Shown piece by piece: positions 32,180 to 43,753 of a stretch of DNA of 64,000 bases; within the stretch, counting starts at the first letter, position 1; every line of letters starts with the position of its first letter. The stretch covers positions 1 through 64,000 of the forward strand of contig JAKJHU010000338.1 of the NCBI GenBank assembly GCA_022316685.1, given 5' to 3'. The DNA is from Progne subis subis (lineage: Eukaryota > Chordata > Aves > Passeriformes > Hirundinidae). The notes under the pieces are model-generated. The model saw nothing but the letters and a program-made list of their open reading frames with translations. It did not search any database and was not told where the DNA came from. Made by a program: the position numbers and the translations under genes.

Positions 32180-33019
32180 TGTAAAAAGTGAAAATGTTTC
32201 ATGCTAATTTTAACTGTATCAATATTTAAAAAAATATATATTTAGAAAACATTTGTTATAAAGTACTAAAGGAAAAAGTAGATGTGATTAGTGTTACAAA
32301 GCAGATGGGCCCCTTGGCAGATGCTACATGAGAAAAATAAGATACAGGATGCAGTTTGAGAGAAGCAAGAGTCTCAAAGCTGGATTGGCCAAAGCTGGGA
32401 CTACTCCAAGGTAGGGAGATGGGCCCTTTGCAGATGTGATGGGATACAGGATGTCTTAAGATAGAACTGGCCTTGAGACGGACAAAGTTGAGACTTTTCC
32501 AAGGTAGGGTTTGGTGGTGGTTTGATCCATGAAATAATTACTTTTTGGGACATAATATTTAGTTATGTATAACACAAAACTTTGAGCGCGCGTGCAACCA
32601 GTAAGGTTATTCACAGGGGGAGAGGAAGATGATAAGCCTTCATCTGAAGAAGACCACTAAAAAGCCAACACGACCCCCTAACAACAAGTGGAGCCTGTGC
32701 TATGTAGTATAGTGATGCAGATTTTAAGAATTGAAAATAGGAGGAGATTTACAGGAAATATTAATGAATATGTATTTGCATACAGTATATAATTTAAGTT
32801 GGATTATTTCCTTTTGTAGCTGAGGTGGGGTGAGAAACCTCCACCTCTGTACCCCGGTCAGTTTTGCTTATGCTTTATTTGAACCTTAATTATCTTCAAT
32901 TAATCACTGCCAAATTTTTGTATATACTTGATTAGAAAATGCTACTTAAATAAAATTGCATTGCAGCTAAATTCAACTTTGTTGCTTATTAATTTAGACA
33001 TATAGAGCTTCATTTAAAA
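32180..33019 (+). repeat. 3' LTR of ERV-B
   Basis: Begins TGTAAAAAG at 32180. TATA-like TATATAAT near 32786, AATAAA at 32949-32954. The end is blurred: where the 5' LTR reads TTATAACA this copy reads TTTAAAAC and passes into a CTTT microsatellite. Confidence 0.88.
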
Positions 33020-33115
33020 CCTTTCCTTCCGTCCTTCCTTCCTTCCTTCCTTTCTTTCTTTCTTTTTCTTTCTTTCTTTCGTTCTTTCTTTCGTTCTTTC
33101 TTTCGTTCTTTCCTA
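33020..33115 (+). repeat. (CCTT)n / (CTTT)n microsatellite at the LTR edge
   Basis: Tetranucleotide tract with CCTT units first, then CTTT and CGTT variants, directly after the 3' LTR of ERV-B. Confidence 0.9.
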
Positions 33116-34490
33116 TCGTCTTTCTTGGGAGCAGGTGCCCTTACAATCCCAAAATCACTGCCCGTCCACCTCAGCCCTGCACAGCACAGCACCTTAAACT
33201 CAGCCTTCCCAATTTCACAGCAAACTCCCACAAAACACTTCCAGGCCTCAAAATTCCTAAAAGCACCAGCAGCCTTTAAAAACTGCTTCTTGATTTCCCT
33301 CCCTCTACTCCCCTGCTCCAAGAGCCCAAACCACCCCATCCCCCCACTGCAATCCCTACCCCTCCCAACTTTCCTACCACCCCCATACTGCAATTAGACC
33401 CCACATTACACTGATCCATCCCATGCCATGCCATGCCATGCCATCCCATCCCATCCCTTCTGGGCAGGAAGTCCCCTCCAGCCAGCCCTTGCACACTTCC
33501 AGCCATTCCAGAGCAGCCGCAGCTTTTCCTCCCACTCTGTGCCAGGGCCCCACCGCCCTCCCAGGGAACAAGTCCATCCCCACATCCCAGCTCACCCTGG
33601 CCCCAAGCAGTGTCCAGCCATGGCCTGCGTCCTGGTGCTGCAGGCCCTTGGCAAGAGTCTCTCCCAGGCAGCAATTCCTGCTCTTCCCTGCTCTGGGGCA
33701 GCAGCTGCAAGTTGATTTGCTCCCTGGGCTCTGGCCCAGCCCCAAGCCAGGGCCGGGACCTTTCCCCAGAGCTCTCCCAGCACTGGCTCGCTTCGGCCGC
33801 AGCCCAGCAGCAGACGGAGCTCAGAGCTCCCCGGGGGCTGCGCCTCCTGCCCAGGGACAGCAGCAGGGGCAGCTGAGACTTGTGCCCCGGGGCCAGCAGG
33901 GAATGCACCCCAGGGAACGGCTGGGGCTGGGCCAGGCCAGCTGCGGGCTGGAGACCAGCAAAAGCTTCTTCCCCTGCAGGGGGCTTGACCACTCACCAGG
34001 CTCCCCAGGGAATGGTCACAGCTGTGAGGCTGCCACAGCTCCAGGAGCCTTTGGACACCGCTCCCGGGAATGCCCAGGCTGCCACTGTTGGGCTGTCTGT
34101 GCAGGGCCAGGGCCTGGACTCCATGATCCCGCTGCCTCCCTCCCAGCTCAGCCCCTTCTGCAGTTCTCACCCTTGGGCTCAGCCTTTGTGTCTCCTCCAG
34201 GCGCTGGCAGAGCTCTTGGGGCCGGGGCAGGAGCGGCACAGCCCCAGCGTTCCCCTCTCTGTGACACCACGGTGGGGACAGCTCCAACGTTCCCTGCCTG
34301 GAGACGCTCCAAGGGAAGCGTCCAGAGCCACAGCCAGACAGCAAAACTGAGCGGGCACTGAGCACCCCCGGCCTGGGCTGATGTGCATTGCTGTGCACAC
34401 AGCTCGGGGAAGGTCCCCCTGGCCACCTCCACAGTGCCACAGGCAAGTGTCACATAGAGTCACAGAGCTCTGCCCAGAGCTGACAGGGGG
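33116..34490. other. GC-rich intergenic DNA, no supported gene
   Basis: A CCATG pentanucleotide tract lies at about 33421-33460. Long overlapping open frames on both strands (for example 33423-34361 plus and 33592-34446 minus) are Pro/Ser/Gly/Ala-rich products of base composition with no domain. Confidence 0.5.
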
Positions 34491-34494
34491 AGTT

Positions 34495-34770
34495 AAATAA
34501 GAAAACCAAAAAAGACCAAAACAAAACAAAACAAAAGAAATAAAGAAAAACCCCCATACAAACCAAAAACTCCCACCACCAAAAAAAAAAGAACCAAAAC
34601 TGAAAAAAAAAAAAAAAGGAAAAAGCCCATGACACCCCACTAGATCTAGAATAAAAGATCTCTCTTCCACATCAACAAAACCAATCAAAACAAAAGAACA
34701 GGAAAATAAACCAAACCAACCAAAAAAAACCCAAACAAAACCCCAAAAGAAAAACAAACAAGAAAAAGAG
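34495..34770 (+). repeat. A-rich low-complexity tract
   Basis: CAAAA, CCAAA and AAGAA repeats with A runs of up to about 15. No gene. Confidence 0.85.
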
Positions 34771-35517
34771 AACTTCCCCCCAGCAGAGCTGTTCCATCTT
34801 TCAGTTCTCACACCTGCAGGCACAAAAGACCTGTGGCTGCAAAAAAACTGAGGACTCATTGGGCACATTTGCAGGAAAAGTAGGTTAGGACAGGCTTTCA
34901 GCAGAACTGTTCTCAGCTGAGCAAAAAGGCCCCTTTGGCAGCTGCAGAGCCATTGGAAATGCAGACCCTCAGCCCACAGGGGAGAAAAGAGCTCTGAATT
35001 CCCCTCCTCTCACACTTAAACCCTGTTCTCAGGCTGTTTCACACACAGGATCCTTCTGGAGGACTGTGGAAAGCTGAGAGGCAGCTCTGCCTTCTCCACA
35101 TTCTATGCCCTAAAGCTGACTGGGAGAAGAAATTTAGGCTCAGCTCTGGTGGCACAATCCCTCGTGGCCCAGGGCACAGCACCAGGAAGGTCTTTGTGTG
35201 CTGCTGCTCCTGGGCACAGCTGCTGTGCCAGCACTGATCTGCCCCAGCTCTGCACACAGACATTGTTGCTCCAGCTCCAGAGGAGGGAACAAAAGGGGGA
35301 TCTCTGCAGAAAACTTGGCTGAGAGATCCCTTTATTCCTTTAAAGTCACCAACAGAGCAGCCCCTCATGGGCACAGTCTGTGGCCACAGGGAAGGTGGAG
35401 AGAAACAAAATGAGAAAAAGCACAAACAATGACATATATTTGTGGAGAAGATTAAAGGAGTAAAACAAAGAAAAAGAACCTCCAAAATGAAACCAACAAG
35501 AAGTATCAAAGATGACT
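34771..35517. other. 3' flank of receptor unit B
   Basis: Only 35200-35440 resembles the shared 3' flank of the other receptor units (GGGCACAGCTGCTGTGCCAG near 35213). The rest is unique. No gene. Confidence 0.65.
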
Positions 35518-35523
35518 TTTATT
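35518..35523 (-). promoter_or_regulatory. Polyadenylation signal of receptor B
   Basis: AATAAA on the minus strand about 31 bases after the stop codon, in the same context as at 4361 and 44717. Confidence 0.75.
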
Positions 35524-35553
35524 ACAAGTGATTTGCAGAAATTGCCCAACAGT

Positions 35554-36501
35554 TTAATGTCCCTGACACCATCCAGTCATCAGTCTCCAGACTGCAGCCT
35601 TGAGCTCCTGGTTCCTCAGGCTGTAGATGAGGGGGTTCAGGGCTGGAGGCACCACCGAGTACAGAACTGAGAGGGCCAGATCCAGGGATGGGGAGGAGAT
35701 GGAGGGGGGCTTCAGGTAGGAAAACATGACAGTGCTGAGAAACAGAGAGAGCACGGCCAGGGGAGGGAGGCAGGTGGAAAAGGCTTTGTGCCGTCCCTGC
35801 TCAGAGGGGATCCTCAGCACAGCCCTGAAGATCTGCACATAGGAGAAAACAATGAACACAAAACAACCAAATGCTAAAGAGATGGAAAATACAAGAAGTC
35901 CAAGTTCCCTGAGGTAGGATTTGGAGCAGGAGAGCTTGAGGATTTGTGGGATTTCACAGAAGAACTGGCCCAGGGCATTACCATGGCACAGGGGCAGGGA
36001 AAATGTATTGGCCGTGTGCATGAGAGCATTGAGAAAGGCACTGGCCCAGGCAGCTGCTGCCATGTGGGCACAAGCTCTGCTGCCCAGGAGGGTCCCATAG
36101 TGCAGGGGTTTGCAGATGGACACGTAGCGGTCATAGCATATGATGGTCAGGAGATAAAACTCTGCTGAGATGAAGAACATAAATAAAAAGAGCTGAGCAG
36201 CACATCCTGTGTAGGAGATGTACCTGGTGTCCCAGAGGGAATTGTGCATGGCTTTGGGGACAGTGGTGCAGATGGAGCCCAGGTCGGTGAGGGCCAGGTT
36301 GAGCAGGAAGAAGAACATGGGCGTGTGCAGGAGGTGGCCGCAGGCTACGGCGCTGATGATGAGGCCGTTGGCCAGGAGGGCAGCCAGGGAGATGCCCAGG
36401 AAGAGGCAGAAGTGCAGGAGCTGCAGCTGCCGCGTGTCTGCCAATGGCAGCAGGAGGAAGTGGCTGATGGAGCTGCTGTTCGACATTTGCTGTGGCTGCA
36501 C
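35554..36501 (-). CDS. Olfactory receptor family 14-like, intact (receptor B)
   Basis: An odorant receptor of the rhodopsin class, expected in olfactory cilia and coupled to G-olf. The open frame is 315 residues. The first ATG gives MQPQQMSNSSS; the second Met (36486) matches the start of the other copies and gives 310, the usual length for this family. Residues below use the 310 numbering. There is an N-glycosylation site at the N-terminus (NSS), seven hydrophobic helices, LHTPMFFFLLNL after helix 1 (about 53-64) and ICYDRYVSICKPLHY at the end of helix 3 (about 116-130). The loop-2 cysteines (CHGN, CEIP, SCSK) lie at about 167, 177 and 187, with [10 protein letters not shown] before helix 6 and [12 protein letters not shown] in helix 7. 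Helix 1 reads LLANG where receptor C has LLGNG. The family-14 (avian gamma-c) assignment is from recognition of the sequence type; the ligand is unknown. Confidence 0.93.
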   Translation of the reverse strand: MQPQQMSNSSSISHFLLLPLADTRQLQLLHFCLFLGISLAALLANGLIISAVACGHLLHTPMFFFLLNLALTDLGSICTTVPKAMHNSLWDTRYISYTGCAAQLFLFMFFISAEFYLLTIICYDRYVSICKPLHYGTLLGSRACAHMAAAAWASAFLNALMHTANTFSLPLCHGNALGQFFCEIPQILKLSCSKSYLRELGLLVFSISLAFGCFVFIVFSYVQIFRAVLRIPSEQGRHKAFSTCLPPLAVLSLFLSTVMFSYLKPPSISSPSLDLALSVLYSVVPPALNPLIYSLRNQELKAAVWRLMTGWCQGH

Positions 36502-37948
36502 ATGGGGACCTGTTCATGGATAAAGGACAGTGACAAGTCAGCAGAGGCTGCTTTGAGCCAAACCTCGGCCATTCCCTGTAGACAGTCCTGCTGTGACTCA
36601 CCCACCCTTGTTCCTGGTCTTTGAAAACGTTCACCCAGGTCCCTGCCTGAGCTCCAATTGTGCTGTCTGAGTGTGCCAGGAGCAGCCAGGCCTGTGCTTG
36701 GGGGCTCTCCAGGAGCCATCCCTGCCCTGCTGCCCTGGGTTTGTGGCCATGTGGCAGAGGGACAAGGATGGATCTTCAGGATTTGTCACTGACATCACTC
36801 CTAATGCAGACAGGCTTGTTCCCATCTGCACTCCTAAGGAGCATGGAGAGCAGGAAGGAATTTTAGGCATTATTTTCCTGCCCACACATCATTCCTGGTT
36901 CTCTGAGGTCAGAAATCCCCAGCATTTCTGCTGCACTCAGAGTTTGCCACTGAGAGATGTGAGAGGCAAAGGATTCCCTGTGGCTTAGGGAAGGTGAGGG
37001 GCTGGATGGGTTTGTTCCCAACTCCCCTGGGTTTGCACCTTTGGCTGCAATCAGAGCACAGTCACACTCCCATGTCACCCTGGGATAAACCAGACCCAGC
37101 CCAGAGCAGAGGGATCCCTGAATGTCTCAGCCTCTCCAAAGGTCTCTGAGCAAGGGCTCAGCACCCCCTTCTGCCAAGGACACTCACGGCTCCCTTGGCA
37201 AACCCAACAGCATTTCCTCAGCTCTGGCATCTCTGCACTTCCCCATGGGACATTGAGGGAACTCCCAGAGGCTGTGGCACAGATTTGCAGCCAGAAGGGC
37301 AGCTCAGAGCTTGGAAGGACACAGCAAGGAGATCCCTGGGTGTGCCCATGATGGGATCTCAGGGAGGGGGCTCAGCTCATTCCCCTTTCCCATGGATGCT
37401 TTGCCCACAGCCCCACAGGTCACAGGCAAGCTTGGACACCCCATTCCCATGGACACAGCTGCCTGGCAGCAATCCCAAGGGCAGTGCCTGACTCAGCTGC
37501 TGAAAATGCCAGAACCTCCCTGAGAGCGCCAGGTGACAGTGACAAGATCAGGGGAGTGGCATGCCCAGCCATAGATTGCAAGAGTTTATTAAGGTTGATT
37601 TATTAGTATATTTTACAGAAACATCCAGTAGGAGATTCAGTTGCCCCAGTTACACAGCTGTGGGTAAATCCATTTGAATAGGACCATGGGCTTCTTTGCC
37701 CTGCTTGTTTTATGACTGATCACACTCTGGTTAAAAACCAAAATGTTCTTCCTGTAGGTTCTTTTCCTGATACTATGACTATACAGTATTTCAGGAAAGT
37801 ATTTAGAAGCATATTGTTCTAAAATGTAAGAGGAAGGGTAGGAAACATACTACTGTTAATTAAGGACTATAATTATCTAGGTATGTAATGGTAGTCGAAT
37901 GGAGTTAATTAAGGATTATCGATTTATAAATATATAATAGTAGTTAAC
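36502..37948. other. Intergenic DNA upstream of receptor B
   Basis: No supported gene. From about 37565 it becomes AT-rich. A roughly 45-bp unit around GTTAATTAAGGA-TATAATTATC occurs twice at 37855-37948, the end of which abuts an LTR. Confidence 0.5.
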
Positions 37949-38585
37949 TGTTAGAGTCCAGGGCATTCCTTTGGCTGCCCTGGAGGGTCAGGGACCTGGA
38001 CAGGGTGGGTCTGGGACCCTGGCCCAGGACCCAGAGGGACATTGGCTTTGATCTCAGTCCATGGGAAAGGCTTCCTGCACTGCGGGAAGGATTGCAAGCC
38101 ACAAGAGTGTGAAAGATAGTAGTTTAGCTTATCACAGGGTCAGAAAACAGTAGATTTGGGTTTTTAGTATGGAAGTGAATGGGAGCAAGATGGAGGATTT
38201 GGGGCGTTGTCTACTGCTTCTTCTTTCTTCTTCCCTCACTCCATTTTCTGCAGTGACGGTGGCACAAAGTAGTTTCAAGAGATTGGGTCAAAGTAGGGAT
38301 GACCTGTTTAGTATAAGTGATAGGTACTGGCAAATAATGATAAATAAAGAACACGTAGCAATTAGTATAAAAGATAATGACAGCCCAGTCCAGGAGGAGT
38401 CGAGGAGTCACCAGACGCCCAAGCAGCTGCACAGACCTTTGTTGGGCACTGAGAAAACTTGTAAGATAAGAAGCAATAAACAAAGCAATGCAACCTTGAA
38501 AAATCATAACCTGAAGACTCCATCTCTTTCTTGCATCTGGCTCAGAGCTTTGCAGAAGGCAAAAAGACTCTAAAACCACCTGAAT
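37949..38585 (+). mobile_element. LTR, same family as the one inside receptor D
   Basis: Begins TGTTAGAGTCCAGGGCATTC and matches 56301-56930 nearly throughout, including AATAAA at 38475-38480 and CTGAAGACTCCATCTC. The match stops near 38585, so the last 20 or so bases of the LTR are missing or replaced. Confidence 0.82.
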
Positions 38586-38599
38586 CTCAGAACAAAAAC

Positions 38600-39057
38600 T
38601 GAGAGGTAGATGCCATAGGAAACTGTGATCCAGTGAGAGACTTGAACAGAGAGAGAGGGCTCTCGCTCCCAGAGATAAAGAGGGCCTTTGCTTCCAAACT
38701 AGAGCAGCCTATCCTTGAAAGACTGCAGCCCACTCACAAGTGTCCCATGCCACAACAGTACTGGGAAGACTGTTTTGCCTGTGGGAGGGACTCATGACAC
38801 AACAGAAGAAAATCTCCTCTTCCTAAGCAGAGAAAAATCTTGGGTAATGAACTGCCAAAAACCCCCACTCTCTGTCTCCCTGTGCTATTGGTGGGAAAGA
38901 GGGAGGGGCTGGGGGGCAAAAAAGTTGTTTTAAACTCTCATTTTACTTCTCATTATCTTTGACTAATAAATTTACTTTATACCTTTAAATTTGAACCTCT
39001 TTTTCCTTTAGAGTGTTTTTCTCCCAGTCCTCATCTCAACCCATGAGTCCAAACCAC
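38600..39057 (+). mobile_element. ERVL-like LTR, 3' part
   Basis: Resembles the 3' half of a widespread avian ERVL LTR: a GACTGCAGCCC...TGTGGGAGGGACTCATG series, a CCCTGTGCTATTGGTGGGAA stretch, AATAAATTTACTTTATACC and the end TCCTCATCTCAACCCATGAG. Family naming is from memory of the pattern. Confidence 0.6.
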
Positions 39058-39535
39058 AACAGAGGCTGTGTAAATCAAGGGGCTCTGCAGGGCCTTGTGG
39101 AACCAAGGAGCAGCTGTGACACTGCAGGGCCTCATGGAAGCAGTGAGAGCATTCTGACACTGTGAGTCCCCACGGAACCAAAGGGCCATTGTGACACCAC
39201 AGAACCAAGGCAACCACTGTGACACTGCCAGGTCTCATGGAAACAAGGGGCCACTGTGACACCAAGGGTCCCCATGGAAGCAAGGGGCCAGTGTGACACA
39301 GCCAGGCCTTGTGGAACCAAGGGGCCATTGTGATCCTGGGGAGCCCAATAGAACCAAGGGGCCATTGTGACCAGGCAAGGCCATATGGAATCATGGAGAC
39401 CATCCTGAATCAAGGGGCCATTGAGTTATTTTGCAGCATCATGGAAACAAGCAAACCTTGTTGATACCACACAGTCTCATGGAACCAAGGGGCAATTGTG
39501 ACGCTGCAGGCACCCACGGATGCAGGGGAACATGG
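39058..39535 (-). repeat. Minisatellite of about 37 bp, inverted copy
   Basis: Same unit as 8715-9365, in reverse: AAGGGGCCATTGTGACAC followed by a CAGGGCCTCATGGAACC-like part, about 12 copies. Confidence 0.85.
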
Positions 39536-39594
39536 AACAGGTCTGACTGGCTTGGCCTTCTGGGGGCTGCCTGACTGGTCCAGCTGACCCTGGC

Positions 39595-40490
39595 ATGTTG
39601 AGGGTCACTTCTCATCTGCCCCTGAAACCCTGGAGTTCTGTGCTTTCCTTCCTGTGGGAAAGAACTGTCCTTCTCCTGCAGGGGGACATGGCGAAAATTG
39701 GGATTCTATCTCTATATTTTAATATATCCAAGGATTGTTCCCAGATGAAACCTGCCAGGACAGACAGCTTTGGAACCTGCCAGGACAGACAGCTCTGGAT
39801 GGTCTTGGCCTCTTGGGGGCCACCTCTCACCTGCCTTCAAAACACTGGGGGACCATGGTTTTCTTGCCATGGAAAAAAACATCGTTCAAATCCAGGTGTC
39901 CATGACATAAATCGGGACTCTGCCTCCGAAATTACACATATCAAAGTATAGCTTCCAGAAAAAAAGCTGCCGGGAATATCTAGGTTCCCCTGGCTTCCTG
40001 AGGGCCAGCTCTCATCTGCCTTTGAAACACTAGGGGTTCTTCCTATGGAAAAGAACTGTCTTGTCCAGACACCCATAGACGAAACTGGGATTTGGCCTCC
40101 CAAATTCTGTCTATCCAGGGATTGCTACCAGAAAAAAGCAGCCAGGAAAAAAAGGTCTAGCTGGTCTTGGCCTCTTTGAGGCTGCCTCTAATCAGTCTTT
40201 GAAACACTGAGGCTCGGCCCTTTCCTTCCTGTGGGGAATTGTCACTCTGGTACAGGCACCCATGGCTGAAATGGAAATCAAACTCCAAACTCCTCATATA
40301 TCCAAGGGTTGCTCTCAGAAAAAAAGCTGCAAGGTCAAATGGTCTGGCTTGACATGACCTCTGGTGAGTGCCTCTCATCTGCCTTCAAAACACAGAGATT
40401 CTGTAGTTTCCTTCCTATGGAACTGTCCCTCTTGTGGAAGCACGCTTGGCCTCAAGCCCTTGACCACTGTGTAGGGACAAAGGAGCTCTG
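39595..40490 (-). repeat. Tandem repeat of about 185 bp, five units
   Basis: Phase markers (CATCTGCCTTTGAAACAC and variants) occur at about 39614, 39830, 40013, 40188 and 40377. The first interval is longer because ACCTGCCAGGACAGACAGCT is doubled at about 39747-39795. Same family as 7966-8500. Confidence 0.85.
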
Positions 40491-43400
40491 TGCTCAGTGG
40501 AGTGGAGACTAAGGACAGCAGACGAGAGCCCTGGCAGGGATTGAAGGGTGATTTCAGAGATGGGGGATCATTTTGACACGGCAGAAAAGAGAGAGAGAAA
40601 GAAAAAAATTCTGCAGAGGGCAGCTGGAGAAGTCCAGACTGGACACCAGGAGAAAGGAATTTCCCTCCCAGGGCAGGGCTGTGGTACAACACATCCCCCA
40701 GAAGGAGTCTGGAGCAGCCCAAGGCTCTGTGTGCCCAGGCAGAGGCAGGCAGGACGCAGAGCTGTCAGCAAAGGAAGGGGCCAGCGAGGTGGGGCAGCCG
40801 GGGGATGACGACAGCCTGCAGGGACAGAGGCACAGGGCATGGACACCGTAGGACAGCCTGGGCTGGAGAGGGCACAGGGATGGGCAGCAGCTGAAAGGCC
40901 CTGACAGAGCAAACTCCTGCAGCACTTTGGCCATGGCTGCTGTTCCTGGCACTGAGGCCAGGAGGGGACAAGTGACCCTTGCAGCCCAGGGGCCTCATTG
41001 CCTCCTTGTCCCTGCTCAGCAGCCTGGCAGGGGCCACCCCATGGTGCTGTCCTTGGCATTGCACATCCCCACATCCCAGTGCCCCAGGAAGAGCCCTGAG
41101 CAATGAGGGAGGGACAGGATCTGCCTTGGCAGGGGCTGGGGCTCAGGCCTGGGCCCTTTGCATTCCTGAAACACATCCAGGTTTGCTCAGCACCCAAAGA
41201 CACCTTTTCCTTGTTTGTCCTCACCAGTCCACAGTGCTTGCAGTGTTCTGCTTAACTAGAACCTGGGGACACTTTCCTATGAGTTGTGTCCCTCAGTGGG
41301 ACCCATTAAAAGTTAAAGAAACTTTGGACTTTGAATCTGACTGTGAGTTCTTGAGAAGTTTTTTGAGCACACTCTCAGGGACTGAGTCTGATGTAACAGC
41401 ACCAAAGTCCCAAGAGGGTAATTAAAGTCCTTGTGCTCTGTCTGTGCTGCTGAGCTGGGCTGGGCTTCTGGCACAGAGGAAGCTCCTGGCAACCAAGAAG
41501 AGCTTGAAAAGACACTTCTGAGGAGCAGCTCCTTTCCCAGCCCTGCTGGGCTGAGGGCACTGCCTGCAGGTACCTGAGAGCAGTGAAGCAGACAGAGGCT
41601 TAAAGCAGCTGGGAGGACAATTCTGAGATTATTCATGAAGAAATCTTCACAGCTTTTGACACAGTCAGTCCCTGGCTGCAGGGATCTCCTAAAGCTGACC
41701 CCTGACAGGACTGACATGACTGTAAGGACGGTTCTGCTGCTGTTCCTGGTTTGGGGGAGGATGTGCTCCAGAGCAGGGCTGCCCTGGGCACCATCAGAGG
41801 AACAGGGCAGGAGGGCTCCTGCTGCCAGGGGTGGGTGCAGGGGCTGAAGCTGGGGCTGCAGCAAGGGGTGCCCAGGGCTGTCCTGCAGAGCAGCTCCTGC
41901 AGCCCTGAGGGCTCTTGGCCAGGCCAGGGGATCTGCCACCTGCCAGGGGCAGCTCTCAGCCTGCCTGGGAGCTCCCTGTGGATGGTGGAGAGGAGCTGTG
42001 GGTGCAAGGAGTGACTCCTGGCAGGGCAGGTCCTGCTGCTGTGGAGAGGGTGCTGTGTGGGCCAGGGCTGCTCACAGCTCCAGCTCATGCCCAGGTCATT
42101 CCCCAAAGAGGAGACTTTTCATGAGCTCATTTAGGGCAGGGGTTTCCTGCTTGAGTCTCTGCTTTCCTGAATCTGTGCTCCCGCTTTTCCCTGGCTCAGC
42201 TTGGTGGCAATGGAAACTCAGCTGTGCAGGGCAGAGCAGGGGCTGAGGCTCTTGAACCATCCCACTGGGTTTTCCTGGGATCCTCAGCAAGTGCCTCCAG
42301 CTCCCCAGCCTCCAGATCCATGCAGCATCACCTTTCCATGGTGCCCAGGCCTGGGGGAGCTGTTCTTTAATCCCTGCAGCCCCGAGCAGCTGCAGGGCAG
42401 AGCTGGCCCAGGGGCTGGGCTGGGCTCTGGCAGCACTGGCAGGGAAGGAGCCCGGGGCCACAGGAACAGCTCGGGCTGGGACAGCTCCAGCAGCAGAGGC
42501 GTGGGCAGGGAGGGAGGGAGGCAGTGCTGAGGGAAGCCCTGCTGCAGGGGAGATGTGGCACCTGCCGGCCCTGCCCTGCAGGGCACACACTGCCCTGAGC
42601 AGCACAGCTTTTGTGTCCCCTCGCAGCCAGCACAGCCCTCAGCCTGGGGGCTCGGGGCCCTCAGTCCCCTCCTGGACTGGCAGAGCAGCTCCAGAGATGA
42701 AGGGCGTCTCTCCTGCCATGTGCCCATTCCTGCTGAGCAGGGCCTGAGGGCCACTGTCCTGCACTGCTGCTGCCTGGCAGGGGCTGTGCAGGGCTGGGCA
42801 GGGAAAGGCTTTTCCTCAGAGCCCAGGTCTCTCTCCCCTTGCCTTGCCCAGGTGCTCCTGGCATTGCTGACGGGCTCTCTGGGAATGGCAGCTCCAGCTG
42901 CAGGCTCAGGCCCAGCCCTTGGGCTCCTCCTGTGCAGGCTGAGCACAGCAATGGGGTGTCCCAGCTTCCTTCTGCCCTGGGGAGCTCTGGGCAGGGCAGG
43001 CTGGAGGCTGGGAATGAGCTGACTCTCCTCCAGCAGTGCCATGGACAGGACCCTGCGTGTGTCCTGGGGATGCCATCCAAGCTGTGAGCTGCCTCCAGGG
43101 GACACTGGGGGACAGGAGTGTCCTTGGCCAGGAGTGGGGCTGAGACTGTGAGAAAGGCTGAGCCAGTTTGCTCTGCTGTGGCTCCCTCTGCTCTCAGCTG
43201 TGTCAGGCTGATTTCCAGGGGAACACAGGTACGGCCCTCGATCTCAGAAAGGGCAGCTGGGGACAGATGGAGCGACAGAGCAGCTCCCCTCAGCCTTCAC
43301 TGAGATACAGCCAATGCTCTTGCCTTGCACAGTTCTCTCTGGTCTCCCTGGGCACAGCAGGAAACCCTCTCCAACTGCCTTTGGCCATCACCATTCCTTA

Positions 43401-43729
43401 GCCCTGGCACAGGAGATGCTGACAAGCTCCTCTGCCTCAGGAGCAGTTTGGGCTGATGAAGCCCAACCTCAGGACTGGCCCCTGTCCCTGTTCCCATGAC
43501 CCCAGTGCTGCAGAGCAGAGCTGATCCCTCGGTGTCCATGGGCAGAGCCCCTGCTTGTCACAGCAATGGGGGCAGATCCCAGCAGAGCTCCAGGCATGGG
43601 GCTGAAGGAAGGGCTCTGAGAAAAGGAAAATTGGGTGGAACAGAGCAGCAGGGACAGGGCAGGGAGGAGGGGCTTGGGCATTGCTCAGCAAAGATTTGCC
43701 TTGACTTGTCACTGTGTCCTCCTTCCACA
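40491..43729. repeat. Duplicated 5' flank of receptor unit C
   Basis: Matches 5332-7965 in the opposite orientation, and 57313-59340 likewise inverted, over long stretches. It is GC-rich with many compositional open frames (for example 42284-43105 minus). No gene is called; untranslated 5' exons may be hidden here. Confidence 0.75.
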
Positions 43730-43739
43730 GGACTCCATG
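43721..43739 (+). promoter_or_regulatory. Splice acceptor and out-of-frame upstream ATG before receptor C
   Basis: CCTTCCACAG ends at 43730 after a pyrimidine-rich stretch and precedes the coding start by 23 bases. This fits the usual layout of an olfactory receptor, with non-coding 5' exons and one coding exon. An ATG in strong context (CCATGG, 43737) lies before the receptor start in a different frame, and the same arrangement is seen upstream of pseudogenes A and D. Confidence 0.6.
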
Positions 43740-43753
43740 GCCAGAGTGAAGAA

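Larger units (their letters stand above)
22510..33019 (+). mobile_element. ERV-B: near full-length, decayed class I provirus
   Basis: Order: 5' LTR, tRNA-Phe-like primer site, leader, gag, protease, reverse transcriptase, RNase H, a truncated integrase, a roughly 1.6-kb region with cysteine-rich frames, env, polypurine tract, 3' LTR. Class I (gammaretrovirus-like) is inferred from a p30-type capsid, a CCHC knuckle in nucleocapsid, and an Env with a CWIC motif and a gamma-type transmembrane domain. Every gene carries stops or frameshifts, and the two LTRs differ by many substitutions and small indels, so the insertion is old. Its pol is related to that of ERV-C. Confidence 0.92.

Noticed and set aside
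32939..33020. ERV-B 3' LTR end as a perfect CA terminus with target-site duplication
   Set aside because: The end is altered and merges into a microsatellite; no duplication can be identified.
33423..34446. Overlapping 312- and 284-codon frames on opposite strands
   Set aside because: GC-rich composition gives open frames on both strands; no domain, no start context, no intron pattern.
42284..43105. 273-codon minus-strand frame
   Set aside because: Lies in the duplicated receptor 5' flank; the corresponding frame is broken in units A and D.
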